A stretch of DNA of 64,000 nucleotides from Comamonadaceae bacterium (lineage in GTDB: Bacteria; Pseudomonadota; Gammaproteobacteria; Burkholderiales; Burkholderiaceae_C), in assembly GCA_947475685.1 (NCBI GenBank), contig CANJNC010000005.1, forward strand, positions 37,184-101,183, written 5' to 3'. Of this stretch, positions 24,725 to 33,250 are shown one piece after another. The translations under genes and the position numbers were made by a program. A model generated the notes under the pieces. That model was not told where the DNA came from. It did no database searches and was given only the letters and a program-made list of their open reading frames with translations. Numbering within the stretch: the stretch's first letter is position 1; every line of letters starts with the position of its first letter.

Positions 24725-25714
24725 ATGAAAACTTTACAAAAAAGAGTGTTTCTCGCCTCGGCGCTGAGCGCAAGTCTTGGGTTGGGTTTATGGACGGAGA
24801 ATGGTTTTGCGCAAGAAAAATACCCGCTTAAAACGGTCACGATCATTGTGCCTCAAGCCGCAGGTGGTGCCAACGACGCCATCGCTCGGGTGGTTGCTCA
24901 AAAGTTATCCGAGCTCAGTGGTCAAACCTTTTTGGTTGACAATCGACCAGGCGCTGGGGGCAATGTTGGGACCGCTCTCAGTGCCAAGGCCAAAGCCGAT
25001 GGCTATACTTTGCTCGTCAATGCCGACAGTGCCCAAGTGATCAATCCTGCGTTGTACCAAAAAACGGGTTTTGATCCGATCAAAGACTTCGACCCCGTGG
25101 CTCCTTTGGCCAAAGCGGGCTATGTGTTGGTGGCCAACCCAAGTTTTGCAGCCAACAGTGTGGCGGAGTTGATTGCCCTTGCCAAGGCCAAGCCCGGTGA
25201 TTACGCAATTGCTTCAGCGGGCAACGGCACCATGAATCATCTCATCATCGAGATGATTCAAAAGGCGGCCGATATCAAGTTGCAACATATTCCCTACAAA
25301 AGCGCAGCTGGGGCGGCAACGGACGTGGTCGGTGGACAAGTGCCACTCTCGGTGCAAAGCATGCCTTCCTCAATTGCATTCATTCGCAGTGGCAAGCTTA
25401 AAGTTCTAGGCGTGGCCAATGAAAAAAGGTTGGCCTCCTTGGCAGATACCCCCACCATTGGCGAGAGCATCAAAGGCTTTGGCGCAACGCCTTGGTACGG
25501 GATGTTTGCTCCTGCAGGAACGCCTAAGGCCGTCAATGCCTGGCTACAAGTGGAGCTCGCTCGCGTATTGGACGATAACGACACCAAGGAGAAACTTGCA
25601 ACAGTGGGGTGTGAACCCTTTAAAGGCAGCTCTGAGGTCTTGGCTCAACTTGTCAGGGATGATTTGGTGCGATGGGCCAAAATCGTCAAAGACTCTGGTG
25701 CTAAAGTAGATTGA
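24725..25714 (+). CDS. Bug (TctC-family) solute receptor
   Basis: The ATG at 24725 (MKTLQKRVFLASALSASLGL) starts a signal peptide ending GFAQ; the frame is open 87 bases upstream without signal character. 329 residues. Motifs: YPLKTVTIIVPQAAGGAND, AIARVVAQKLSEL, DNRPGAGGNVGTALSAK, ADGYTLLVNADSAQ, AIASAGNGTMNHLIIEM, HIPYKSAAGAATDVVGGQV, DTPTIGESIKGF. The PGG of the loop is AGG here. It is convergent with the next Bug gene and has no enzyme beside it on the same strand, so it is a stand-alone receptor. Confidence 0.92.
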   Translation: MKTLQKRVFLASALSASLGLGLWTENGFAQEKYPLKTVTIIVPQAAGGANDAIARVVAQKLSELSGQTFLVDNRPGAGGNVGTALSAKAKADGYTLLVNADSAQVINPALYQKTGFDPIKDFDPVAPLAKAGYVLVANPSFAANSVAELIALAKAKPGDYAIASAGNGTMNHLIIEMIQKAADIKLQHIPYKSAAGAATDVVGGQVPLSVQSMPSSIAFIRSGKLKVLGVANEKRLASLADTPTIGESIKGFGATPWYGMFAPAGTPKAVNAWLQVELARVLDDNDTKEKLATVGCEPFKGSSEVLAQLVRDDLVRWAKIVKDSGAKVD

Positions 25715-25755
25715 GCTCAGTTTAGAAGCATTAAGTTGAGCAACCTTTTTTGGGC

Positions 25756-26745
25756 TTAATCCCTGGTCAATCCGACAAGTTTGACCAATTTGGTCATCAG
25801 TTCTTTGTCTGCCAAAAAGAGGTGATTGAACTCCTCTAGGCCCATGTTCGCCGGTTCTATGCCCTGGTTCAAAATCCTGGATTTGGCTGGTTCAAGGGAG
25901 ATGGCTTTGTTGATGGCAGCATTGAGACGCTCTAAGATGGGCTTGGGTGTTGCAGCAGGTGCAAGCAATCCAAACCAAGACTCAAAGAAAAAATCCTTCA
26001 AACCTGACTCATGAAAGGTCAGGATTTGGGGTCTCAGCGTGGACCTTTTTTTGGCCGTGATGGCCAGGGCTCTGATTCGAGAGTCTGAGATGTACACGCC
26101 AATTCCGGCCGTGGGCACGATCACCGCTTGAGCTCTGCCCGCTAAAACATCATTGGTCGCTTCTTGTGTGCCCTTGTAGGGGACATGCATGATCTCAATG
26201 CCAGCAGTTTTGCAGAAATAAGCCATCGCCAAATGCGTAGAACTGCCAATGCCTGCAGATCCGTAATTAAGCTCACCCGGATGCTTTCTTGCAAATTCAA
26301 TGAGTTCGCCCACATTGGTGAAGGGCATTTGTGAGTTCGTGAGAAGAACATAACTTTGAGCGCCAATGTTGGCCACAGGTGCAAAATCTTTGATCGGATC
26401 GTAAAACGGTTTAGCACCAAGCGCGGCTGTCACAAAGTGACTTGAGGCGGCCATCAAAAGTGTTTTTCCATCTGGTGCTGAGTTTGCGACCAGGGAAGTT
26501 CCAATTGCACCCCCAGCGCCTTGATGGCTTTCGATGATCCAGTTCTCGCCAAGCTCTCGGGCCATTTCTTGGTACATGGCCCGAGCGGGTAATTCTCTTG
26601 CGCCTCCGGGTGCGAATGGGACGACGATTTTGCCTACGGTTTTGTTACTTTGTGCAAACGTTGGCAAACAAGTCAGGGCCAACAAGGAGCCGATGAAGTC
26701 TCTTTTGTCAAACTTAACTTCAAAAGGGTTGAGAGGTGTGGTCAT
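25756..26745 (-). CDS. Bug (TctC-family) solute receptor, divergent
   Basis: 329 residues. The leader is atypical: a charged stretch MTTPLNPFEVKFDKRDFIGS before a short hydrophobic core LLALTCLPTFAQ. Motifs: GKIVVPFAPGGARELPARAM, ESHQGAGGAIGTSLVANS, APDGKTLLMAASSHF, LNYGSAGIGSSTHLA, HVPYKGTQEATNDV. The common ND/AD after the glycine loop is RE and the NKPG loop is SHQG, so its ligand may differ from that of the others. It is the last gene in the leftward run of Pht5-like, amidohydrolase and isopropylmalate-dehydrogenase-like genes and probably their receptor. Confidence 0.9.
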   Translation of the reverse strand: MTTPLNPFEVKFDKRDFIGSLLALTCLPTFAQSNKTVGKIVVPFAPGGARELPARAMYQEMARELGENWIIESHQGAGGAIGTSLVANSAPDGKTLLMAASSHFVTAALGAKPFYDPIKDFAPVANIGAQSYVLLTNSQMPFTNVGELIEFARKHPGELNYGSAGIGSSTHLAMAYFCKTAGIEIMHVPYKGTQEATNDVLAGRAQAVIVPTAGIGVYISDSRIRALAITAKKRSTLRPQILTFHESGLKDFFFESWFGLLAPAATPKPILERLNAAINKAISLEPAKSRILNQGIEPANMGLEEFNHLFLADKELMTKLVKLVGLTRD

Positions 26746-26790
26746 GGTTTAAAAGTGCAATTAAAGACGAAGATGTCCGGCTGGGGGGGT

Positions 26791-27684
26791 CTAGCGAAAA
26801 TGATTCTGATCCCAAAACAAATCATCCACCTGATAAAGCTTGGGGATGAGACCTTGCTGAAAAGAATACAGGATCAAAAGTTCAAGGGCCTTTTTGTTTT
26901 TTTCTATCCCAAAGGGAGTTAAATCTTTTGCGTTGTGTTTTTTGGAGTCGGCCTTTTTTTTGCTTTCTTCAAGAAGTCGATAGACCTCATGCACGCTTGC
27001 GGGGTGAGCGTTGCAAAAATTTCTTTTGATGACCATCATGTGATTGATGGGAACCATCCCATGGCGTTCCCCCCAGGCTTGAGCCGCTTCGTGAGGATCG
27101 GGCAAGACCGGTTGCAGTCTTGCGTCATCGGGCAAGTCGGTGCCAATGATTGCCGCATCCAACTCTCCCTTCATGAGCATATCCAACATGGTTTGATCGG
27201 CTCGAGCTCTTTTAAAGCCTTTGGGGTCTGGGAACTCTGCCAAGTGACCGTGCTCAAAGGTGACCCACTGTATATCTCGCAAATTAACGCCATACTCATT
27301 GCTCAAGATCCCTCTGACCCAGGTGACCGTGGTTTGTGCGTGGGCACGAATACCGATTTTTTTGCCCTTGAGTTGAGACACCCCCAGAGCGCCTCGTTCG
27401 CGGTTGTGAACCAAACAATGGTGTTGGTACCGACCCTCGCCAACGACAGCGGGAAGCATGACCAGTGGTTTTTTGTAAGCTTTTGCTTGAAGGGCAGTGA
27501 CCAAGGCCAACTCAGCCAAATCGAACTCTAGGTCTCTGACCACACGCTTGAACATGCGGTTGGGCACAGGTGCATCGGTAAAATTAAAATCAATCCAGTC
27601 AGAGGGGATCAAACCTTCTTTAAGGGGCAAGGTGTTGGGGTAGGAGCCCAAAAGGGTATGGAGTGTGAGTTTGTCTTGAGTCAT
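26791..27684 (-). CDS. Pht5-like (4,5-dihydroxyphthalate decarboxylase-family) protein
   Basis: About 297 residues from the ATG at 27684 (MTQDKLTLHTLLGSY), four bases after the amidohydrolase gene stops; the longer open frame lies inside that gene. Blocks match the paralog at 6610: FDLAELALVTALQA, GKKIGIRAHAQTTVTWVRGIL, QWVTFEHGHLAEF, MKGELDAAIIGTDLP, INHMMVIKRNF. No signal peptide, so a cytoplasmic enzyme such as a decarboxylase is favoured. It sits in a five-gene leftward run with an amidohydrolase and an NAD-dependent decarboxylating-dehydrogenase-like gene, consistent with degradation of a carboxylated aromatic or its ring-opened product. Confidence 0.72.
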   Translation of the reverse strand: MTQDKLTLHTLLGSYPNTLPLKEGLIPSDWIDFNFTDAPVPNRMFKRVVRDLEFDLAELALVTALQAKAYKKPLVMLPAVVGEGRYQHHCLVHNRERGALGVSQLKGKKIGIRAHAQTTVTWVRGILSNEYGVNLRDIQWVTFEHGHLAEFPDPKGFKRARADQTMLDMLMKGELDAAIIGTDLPDDARLQPVLPDPHEAAQAWGERHGMVPINHMMVIKRNFCNAHPASVHEVYRLLEESKKKADSKKHNAKDLTPFGIEKNKKALELLILYSFQQGLIPKLYQVDDLFWDQNHFR

Positions 27685-27688
27685 GTTT

Positions 27689-28567
27689 TTAAACCCCTTG
27701 GATTTGCTGCAAATTGGAATAGAGTTGATGGGCGGTTTTTGAGAAAATCCATTCTTGGTCGCTGAGGGGCAATTTTTCTGCGGCACTCAAAGCCTCGATC
27801 AAGTGCTCTTTGAGTGAGCCCGTATTGGCTGGGAAATTGGACCCCCACGCAATTCGCTTTGCACCAAAAGCATCAACCACTTTTTTAAAGAAGCTTTGTG
27901 AGTCAGACAGGCCAAGTTTGGAGTCTCTCACGATATGCGTGGTCAGTTTAAAAAAGAGATTTTCAAATTTCACCAATTCAAACAAAGTGTTGGCATTCGC
28001 GTAGGGCGGGCCATCTTGCATTTCAGGCCTTGCAAAGTGGTCTAAAAGCACGATGGCTTTGGGAAATCGAGTCAATAAATTTTGAAGTGCTGGCAACCCA
28101 TTGGATCTGATTTGCACACAAACAGGAATTTGTTGGCTTGAGAGGAAGTCCCAAAGCTCAAACGCTTTGGGGTCATCTAGTTTTTTGGTCGTGTCTTGCG
28201 CGGTGTGGCCTGCGATAAAGAGCCTAAGACCGCTCAAACCTTGTTGGGTCCAATGCTGGACTTGGTCAATTGCAGTGGGGTCCAGAAAATCCACAGAGAA
28301 CACGCCAACAAAAGCCTCTGGGTGGTCCTGGGTGCCTTGAACGACATAACTGCTGTCGTGCCCGTAGCAGGTAGAGGCTTGAACCAGCACGGATTTGCTC
28401 ACCCCCGCGTCTTTCATGTGTTGAGCCATTTGGTGGCTATTGACAGGACGCTCCTTGGACCAATCCGATTGCTTGCCACCCATGGGGTCGAGGGCTGGAA
28501 ACTGTCTGGGATCGTCGGAGATGATGTGGCAATGGGTATCGACAATATTTGCAATGGAATGAGTCAT
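27689..28567 (-). CDS. COG3618-type amidohydrolase (lactonase/decarboxylase-like)
   Basis: 292 residues with the TIM-barrel metal motif DTHCHI at residues 10-15 and later strands GLRLFI, PVCVQIR, IVLLDHFARPEM and FFKLTTHI. The closing metal motif is WGSNFPA, where most relatives (including the one at 31305) have GSDWP, so the catalytic aspartate position holds asparagine. Relatives include 2-pyrone-4,6-dicarboxylate lactonase and sugar lactonases, which open or form lactones in aromatic and sugar acid pathways. It lies 39 bases after the dehydrogenase gene and 4 bases before the Pht5-like gene: one operon. Confidence 0.82.
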   Translation of the reverse strand: MTHSIANIVDTHCHIISDDPRQFPALDPMGGKQSDWSKERPVNSHQMAQHMKDAGVSKSVLVQASTCYGHDSSYVVQGTQDHPEAFVGVFSVDFLDPTAIDQVQHWTQQGLSGLRLFIAGHTAQDTTKKLDDPKAFELWDFLSSQQIPVCVQIRSNGLPALQNLLTRFPKAIVLLDHFARPEMQDGPPYANANTLFELVKFENLFFKLTTHIVRDSKLGLSDSQSFFKKVVDAFGAKRIAWGSNFPANTGSLKEHLIEALSAAEKLPLSDQEWIFSKTAHQLYSNLQQIQGV

Positions 28568-28606
28568 AAAGAAGTGAGAAATTAAAGGACCTTTGAGTGG
28601 CTGAAA

Positions 28607-29671
28607 TCAGCGACTCAATAGATGTTTGACAAACGCAAGGGCTGTGGAATCGGTTTTGAGGTGCCCGCCAACATCGGGTGTGACTTGAGCTGTTTGCATC
28701 AGATGCACTGCAGTTTCCTCTATGGCCTGAGCCGCCAATTTGAACTGTGCCAGTCCTTTTCTTTGGCCATGCCACTCAAGCAGCATGGCTGCAGAAATGA
28801 TTTGAGACAAAGGGTTGGCGATGTTTTGGCCAGCGATGTCTGGCGCCGAGCCGTGCGCTGCTTGGCCCATTGCATAGTGAGCTCCAGCGTTGAGTGTGCC
28901 TGCCAGTCCTAAGCTGCCAGAGAGCTCAGCGGTGAGGTCTGACAAAATGTCCCCAAACATATTGGTGGTCACAATGACGTCAAATTTTTCAGGCGCTCTG
29001 ACCGCATGGGCCATCATGGCGTCAACGATGAGGTCATCTACTTTGATATCTGGATAGGCTTTGGCCGTTTCACGGCAAATGTCTATGAACATGCCGTCGC
29101 CAATTTTCAGCACATTGGCTTTGTGCACAATGGTGACATGCTTCTTTCTATTTTTCGCAAGTTCAAACGCACTTTTGGCAATTCTCTCGCAACACTGTCT
29201 GGTGATTCTTCTGAGGGAGATGACCACATCGGGTGTGATGAGCATCTCGCTGCCACCGGATTCAACATTTCTGTCTGCATAAAACCCTTCGGTGTTTTCA
29301 CGCAGCACAATCAAATCAAAATCACTGGCGGTTCTTTTGGCAATACCTGGGTAGGTCTTTGCAGGTCGAATATTGGCAAAAAGATCGAGTTTTTTACGGA
29401 AAAACATCGATGGATTGATCTCCCCCTTCGATTCGTCTTTGAAGTCATAGGTGGCCATGGGGCCAAGCATCAAGCCATCGCTGTTTTTGACTTTTTCGAG
29501 CAGTTCTGTCGTGACAGTGGCTCCAAGCGATTTTAGGCTTTCGTGTCCGGCAATGGCGTGTTCCAACTCCAGCCCAAGTTGGAACTTTTGGGAAACTGCG
29601 CTTAAAACCTCATCGCAAGCGGCCATGGTCTCTGGCCCAATTCCATCCCCAGGAATGACAATAATTTTCAT
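28607..29671 (-). CDS. Isocitrate/isopropylmalate dehydrogenase-family enzyme (tartrate dehydrogenase-like)
   Basis: 354 residues. Motifs of the decarboxylating beta-hydroxyacid dehydrogenases: IPGDGIGPETM at residue 6, LRENTEGFYADR near 118, VHKANVLKIGDG near 182, VDAMMAHAV near 214, NMFGDILSDL near 234, and HGSAPDIAGQNIANP near 273. The RENTEG segment and lack of the LeuB-specific Leu-rich helix suggest an NAD enzyme for tartrate, homoisocitrate or another 2-hydroxy-3-carboxy acid rather than LeuB. It is first in a leftward operon with an amidohydrolase, a Pht5-like protein and probably the Bug receptor at 25756. Substrate not determinable. Confidence 0.87.
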   Translation of the reverse strand: MKIIVIPGDGIGPETMAACDEVLSAVSQKFQLGLELEHAIAGHESLKSLGATVTTELLEKVKNSDGLMLGPMATYDFKDESKGEINPSMFFRKKLDLFANIRPAKTYPGIAKRTASDFDLIVLRENTEGFYADRNVESGGSEMLITPDVVISLRRITRQCCERIAKSAFELAKNRKKHVTIVHKANVLKIGDGMFIDICRETAKAYPDIKVDDLIVDAMMAHAVRAPEKFDVIVTTNMFGDILSDLTAELSGSLGLAGTLNAGAHYAMGQAAHGSAPDIAGQNIANPLSQIISAAMLLEWHGQRKGLAQFKLAAQAIEETAVHLMQTAQVTPDVGGHLKTDSTALAFVKHLLSR

Positions 29672-29813
29672 CTCTTTTTTTCCAAGTAAACTCTAACCCA
29701 CTCAAGGCCTAGCATTTGAGCTTTGAGCCGATTCTTTGAACCCTAGAGTTTACAGATTTAATCGCCTTCAATTAGAACTTTCTTATCTTTAAATGCATTA
29801 CATTTTTTAAGTC

Positions 29814-30848
29814 ATGACAAAATTATCCAAAAATGAATTGACCACTTTGACCCAATCTGCTTTTGTTGCGCTGGGACTGAGTCCTGAAGATGCGAGAGAA
29901 GTCGCCTATGTATTGGTGATGGCAGAGCTTTTTGGCCTAACGACCCATGGTGTTTCAAGGGTTGAGTCTTACGGAGAGCGTTTGCGGGTCAAAGGCATCA
30001 ATCCAACGCCCAACATCACGGTTGAGACATGTGCCCCGTCCTTGTTCAAGGTCGATGGGGACAATGCGGTGGGTCCCTTGGTGGGCATGAAATGTTTGAA
30101 TGTTGCGATGCTAGCGGCGAAGGCTCAAGGCGTGGCGGTTGTGCTGGCGAGAAACAGCAACCACTTCGGCCCTATTTCTCCTTATTCGTTGTTGGCTGCA
30201 GAGCAAGGATTTGCGACCATCATCGGCAGCAACGCAACCACCACCATCGCACCTTGGGGCGGAAGTGATGCAAGGCTTGGCAACAGTCCTTTGGGCTTTG
30301 GTGTGCCAAATCCCAAAGGTCAGCCCTTCTTATTGGACATGGCCATGAGTGTGGTTGCGAGAGCAAAAATTCGAAACGCATTCAAATCGGGGCAGTCCAT
30401 TCCAGACACTTGGGCAACAGATGCCAAGGGCGTGCCTACAACCAGCCCCAAAGATGCACTCGATGGGTTTTTGTTGCCCATTGGCGGGCATAAAGGCTAT
30501 GGCCTGGCGCTTTGGGTGGATATGCTGGCGGGTTTGCTCAGCGGGGCGGCTTATTTGACGCACGTAAAATCTTGGCTAGATGAGCCTGATTTGCCACAAA
30601 ATTTAGGTCATTTTTTCATTTTGATCAATACCCAACTCTTGGGCAACTCAGAGTGGCTTGCACAAAGGATGCATGATTTTGCCGCTATATTGCATGACAG
30701 CGAAGCGGCCGATCCCCAAAAACCGGTGATTGTGCCTGGTGAAATCGAGTTGAATAAGATGCAAGATTATTTGCAAAATGGCATTCCAATTGACGATGAT
30801 TTGTTGCTACTATTGCAGAATTACAGCAAAGGCCATTTTCCAAAGTAG
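29814..30848 (+). CDS. Ldh/YlbC-family NAD(P)-dependent 2-hydroxyacid dehydrogenase
   Basis: 344 residues, paralog of the protein at 578-1645. Visible: TTHGVSRVESYGERL near residue 43, VLARNSNHFGPISPYSLLA near 110 with the catalytic histidine, APWGGSDARLGNSPLGFGVP near 145, and GGHKGYGLALWVDML near 223. The two copies differ throughout, so they are not a recent duplication. It diverges from the isopropylmalate-dehydrogenase-like operon and is followed by a decayed Bug gene 62 bases on, suggesting a former dehydrogenase-receptor pair that has lost its receptor. Confidence 0.87.
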   Translation: MTKLSKNELTTLTQSAFVALGLSPEDAREVAYVLVMAELFGLTTHGVSRVESYGERLRVKGINPTPNITVETCAPSLFKVDGDNAVGPLVGMKCLNVAMLAAKAQGVAVVLARNSNHFGPISPYSLLAAEQGFATIIGSNATTTIAPWGGSDARLGNSPLGFGVPNPKGQPFLLDMAMSVVARAKIRNAFKSGQSIPDTWATDAKGVPTTSPKDALDGFLLPIGGHKGYGLALWVDMLAGLLSGAAYLTHVKSWLDEPDLPQNLGHFFILINTQLLGNSEWLAQRMHDFAAILHDSEAADPQKPVIVPGEIELNKMQDYLQNGIPIDDDLLLLLQNYSKGHFPK

Positions 30849-30909
30849 TTTTTGCTCGAGAATTGTGCTCCTCAAGGTGGCGTCAAAATACAAGTACAAC
30901 TTGCAAGCT

Positions 30910-31308
30910 ATGCATACATGGAGTTCTTTCTTTTCAAAGGGGTACACTTGGCTCTTTTGGGCCAAGGGGCTGCGCTCGTCGATGGGCGATACGGTGTCTA
31001 AGGCGCAAGTCAACACCCGCCCCATCAAATGGGTCAAAACCATGGCCGGGTTTGGGCCAAAGGGCTTTAGCGGTACCCCCGTCAACTTGCGTGCCCTAAA
31101 GTTGACTGAACTCTTGGGGCTACCCTTTGTGATTGACAGCCATGCCAGTTCGCGTGGTATTGTGGCGTCTCAAACGGTTCAACAATTTGTGCCTAATGGA
31201 GTTGTCTTGAATTTTATTGCTGCGGGCAAACTCGCTATGAAGCCTTCGTTGTTCGAGTTTTTGTCATGGCATCCGCAGCTTTTAAGAAAACCAGGAGTTG
31301 AAATTTGA
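30910..31308 (+). pseudogene. Decayed, truncated Bug receptor gene
   Basis: An open frame of 132 codons whose middle clearly follows a Bug receptor N-terminal half: RPIKWVKTMAGFGPKGF (in place of the VPFAPGG loop), LKLTELLGLPFVIDSHASSR (in place of the DNxxGAGG loop), GIVASQTVQQFVPNGVVLNF and AAGKLAMKPSLFEF. The signal peptide has lost its hydrophobic core, the glycine loops are eroded, and about 190 C-terminal residues are missing. The frame ends inside the ribosome site/start region of the amidohydrolase at 31305, overlapping it by four bases. Unlikely to make a functional receptor. Confidence 0.72.
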
Positions 31309-32210
31309 AGCAAGAAATTAAAGTTCACGGCGTGGTTCATCAAACGCCTTTATTTGTGGTGCCGAAAAAATCGTGTGATTGTCATACGCATGTGTTTGGA
31401 CCGCATGATCAGTTTCCTTTATCCAAAGACAGAAAATACACCCCCCCAGCGGCCTCGATTGCTGACATGCTGGCACTGCACGATCCCTTGGGTTTAGAGA
31501 GAGTGGTCATTGTGCATCCCTCGCCCTATGGAAGTGACAACCGTTGTACCCTGGACGCCTTGGCGCGTTTGGGTGATAGAGCGCGTGGCGTTGTGGTGAT
31601 TGACAAAGCCACCACGGCTTTTGAAATTCAAAAAATGCACGAACTTGGTGTTCGGGGCGTGCGCATCAATTTGGAGACACAAGGTGTTGCAGATAAGAGG
31701 TATGCAACCAAAGAGATATCTTGGGTCTATGAAAAAATCAAAGACCTTGGCTGGCATATTCAACTCTTTACGCAATTGAAAGTGCTCAGTGATTTAGAGA
31801 GTGTCTTTAAAAAATTTGACATTGAGTTTGTGGTGGATCATTTCGGATTGATCAACCCATCTCTTGGAATGTCTCAGCCACACCTTGAGCGAGTGATCTC
31901 CATGATCAAATCGGGTAAGTTGTGGATTAAATTGTCTGCCCCTCACCGCATATCCTCAAAGCCAGATGGAGATGATGTGACACAGTTGGCCAAGGCGCTC
32001 ATTGAGGCCAACCCATCCAGAATGCTGTGGGGCAGTGATTGGCCACACCCCGGGGGGAAAATTGGTCAAGCTCGAAACATTGACAAGCCCGAAGCGTTCA
32101 ATCCGATAGACGATGGTGCCGCATTGAACCGGCTTCATAAATGGGCTGGTGATAAATGGATTTTGGAGAAGATTTTGGTCCAAAATCCAGAAAAGTTGTA
32201 TGAGTTTTAA
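31305..32210 (+). CDS. COG3618-type amidohydrolase (2-pyrone-4,6-dicarboxylate lactonase-like)
   Basis: 301 residues. It begins at TTG, supported by a perfectly placed AGGAG seven bases upstream; no ATG lies near. TIM-barrel metal motifs: CDCHTHVFGP near residue 24, VVIVHPSPYGSDN near 67, GVRGVRINLETQG, HIQLFTQL, FVVDHFGLIN, LWIKLSAPHRIS, and MLWGSDWPHPGG near 243 with the metal aspartate. The HTHVFGP and SPYGSDN blocks recall LigI-type lactonases of the protocatechuate 4,5-cleavage pathway; related amidohydrolases are also possible. A functional Bug receptor gene and a TauD-like gene follow on the same strand. Confidence 0.85.
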   Translation: MKQEIKVHGVVHQTPLFVVPKKSCDCHTHVFGPHDQFPLSKDRKYTPPAASIADMLALHDPLGLERVVIVHPSPYGSDNRCTLDALARLGDRARGVVVIDKATTAFEIQKMHELGVRGVRINLETQGVADKRYATKEISWVYEKIKDLGWHIQLFTQLKVLSDLESVFKKFDIEFVVDHFGLINPSLGMSQPHLERVISMIKSGKLWIKLSAPHRISSKPDGDDVTQLAKALIEANPSRMLWGSDWPHPGGKIGQARNIDKPEAFNPIDDGAALNRLHKWAGDKWILEKILVQNPEKLYEF

Positions 32211-32271
32211 TTCTTTGAGCCTGAGTGACCCTAGCAGCGGCCAAGCTTTTAGCCGTGATTGATCTGATCGA

Positions 32272-33246
32272 ATGAATTCAATGAAACATTATTTTTTAAA
32301 TCCTTTGAGATGTGTATTTATTTCCTTGTTGACTTTGGGTGCATCGTTTGCGCAAGAGGGTTCGCCAAAAGCCATCAGGATCATCGTGCCCTTTGCGCCG
32401 GGGGGGAGCAACGACATTGTGGGTCGAAGCATGGCCCAGCAGTTGAGTGCTCGACTCAAGCGCAATGTGTTCATTGAAAACAAGCCTGGTGCAGGCGGCT
32501 CCATGGGGGCTGACTTGGTGGCGCACGCGGAACCAGACGGAGCAAATATACTTTTAATCTCTTCAACCTTCACCATGAATGCGTCCATCATGAAGCTCAA
32601 TTACGATCCGGTGCAATCCTTTGTCCCGATTGCGATGATGGGTCTTGGGCCCAGTGTCATCGCCGTGAGCAGTGCCTTGCCCATCAACACGATCAAAGAG
32701 TTTGTGGCGTATTCCAAAAAAAATCCTGGGCAAATTTATTTCGGTTCTGCAGGCGTTGCCAGTTTTCAGCACTTTGCGATTGAGTTGTTCAAATTCAAGA
32801 CTGGGGCGGATATCACCTTGGTTCATTACAAAGGGGGCGGCCCAGCATTGGTTGATTTGGCAGCGGGGCATGTCCAAGTCGCTTTGGGCAGTTTGATTCA
32901 AATGCAAAACTTTCTTCGCGCGGGAAAGATCAAGCTGTTGGCTGTTGCGGGTCCAAAGCGAGTTGATTTGATTTCACAGGTCCCCACACTTAAAGAGTCT
33001 GGTATTGATTTGGAGGTCAATAATTGGTGGGGTTTACTCGCCCCAGCAGGCACGCCGACAAGCTTTGTTGACATGGTTCACAAAGAGGTCAATGCATCCT
33101 TGTCTTCGCCAGAGATGATCAAACGATTTGCCGCTGAGGGTGCTGAGGTCTGGCCCATGAGCAGACCTGAGTTTGAGCGCTTGTTGGCAGATGATTCCGC
33201 AAAATGGGCACAGTTGGCCAAACAAACTGGCATCAAAGCGGAGTGA
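32272..33246 (+). CDS. Bug (TctC-family) solute receptor
   Basis: 324 residues (or 321 from the second ATG at 32281). Signal peptide MNSMKHYFLNPLRCVFISLL to SFAQ. Motifs: KAIRIIVPFAPGGSND, IVGRSMAQQL, ENKPGAGGSMGADLVAH, YFGSAGVASFQHFAIEL, LVHYKGGGPALVDLAAGHVQ, QVPTLKESGI. It lies between an amidohydrolase and a TauD-like dioxygenase, only four bases ahead of the latter, so receptor and dioxygenase are on one transcript. Confidence 0.93.
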   Translation: MNSMKHYFLNPLRCVFISLLTLGASFAQEGSPKAIRIIVPFAPGGSNDIVGRSMAQQLSARLKRNVFIENKPGAGGSMGADLVAHAEPDGANILLISSTFTMNASIMKLNYDPVQSFVPIAMMGLGPSVIAVSSALPINTIKEFVAYSKKNPGQIYFGSAGVASFQHFAIELFKFKTGADITLVHYKGGGPALVDLAAGHVQVALGSLIQMQNFLRAGKIKLLAVAGPKRVDLISQVPTLKESGIDLEVNNWWGLLAPAGTPTSFVDMVHKEVNASLSSPEMIKRFAAEGAEVWPMSRPEFERLLADDSAKWAQLAKQTGIKAE

Positions 33247-33250
33247 TCTG

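Noticed and set aside
30778..30909. Upstream part of the open frame leading into the decayed Bug gene
   Set aside because: It is an out-of-frame read of the end of the Ldh-family gene; the Bug-like part begins near 30910.
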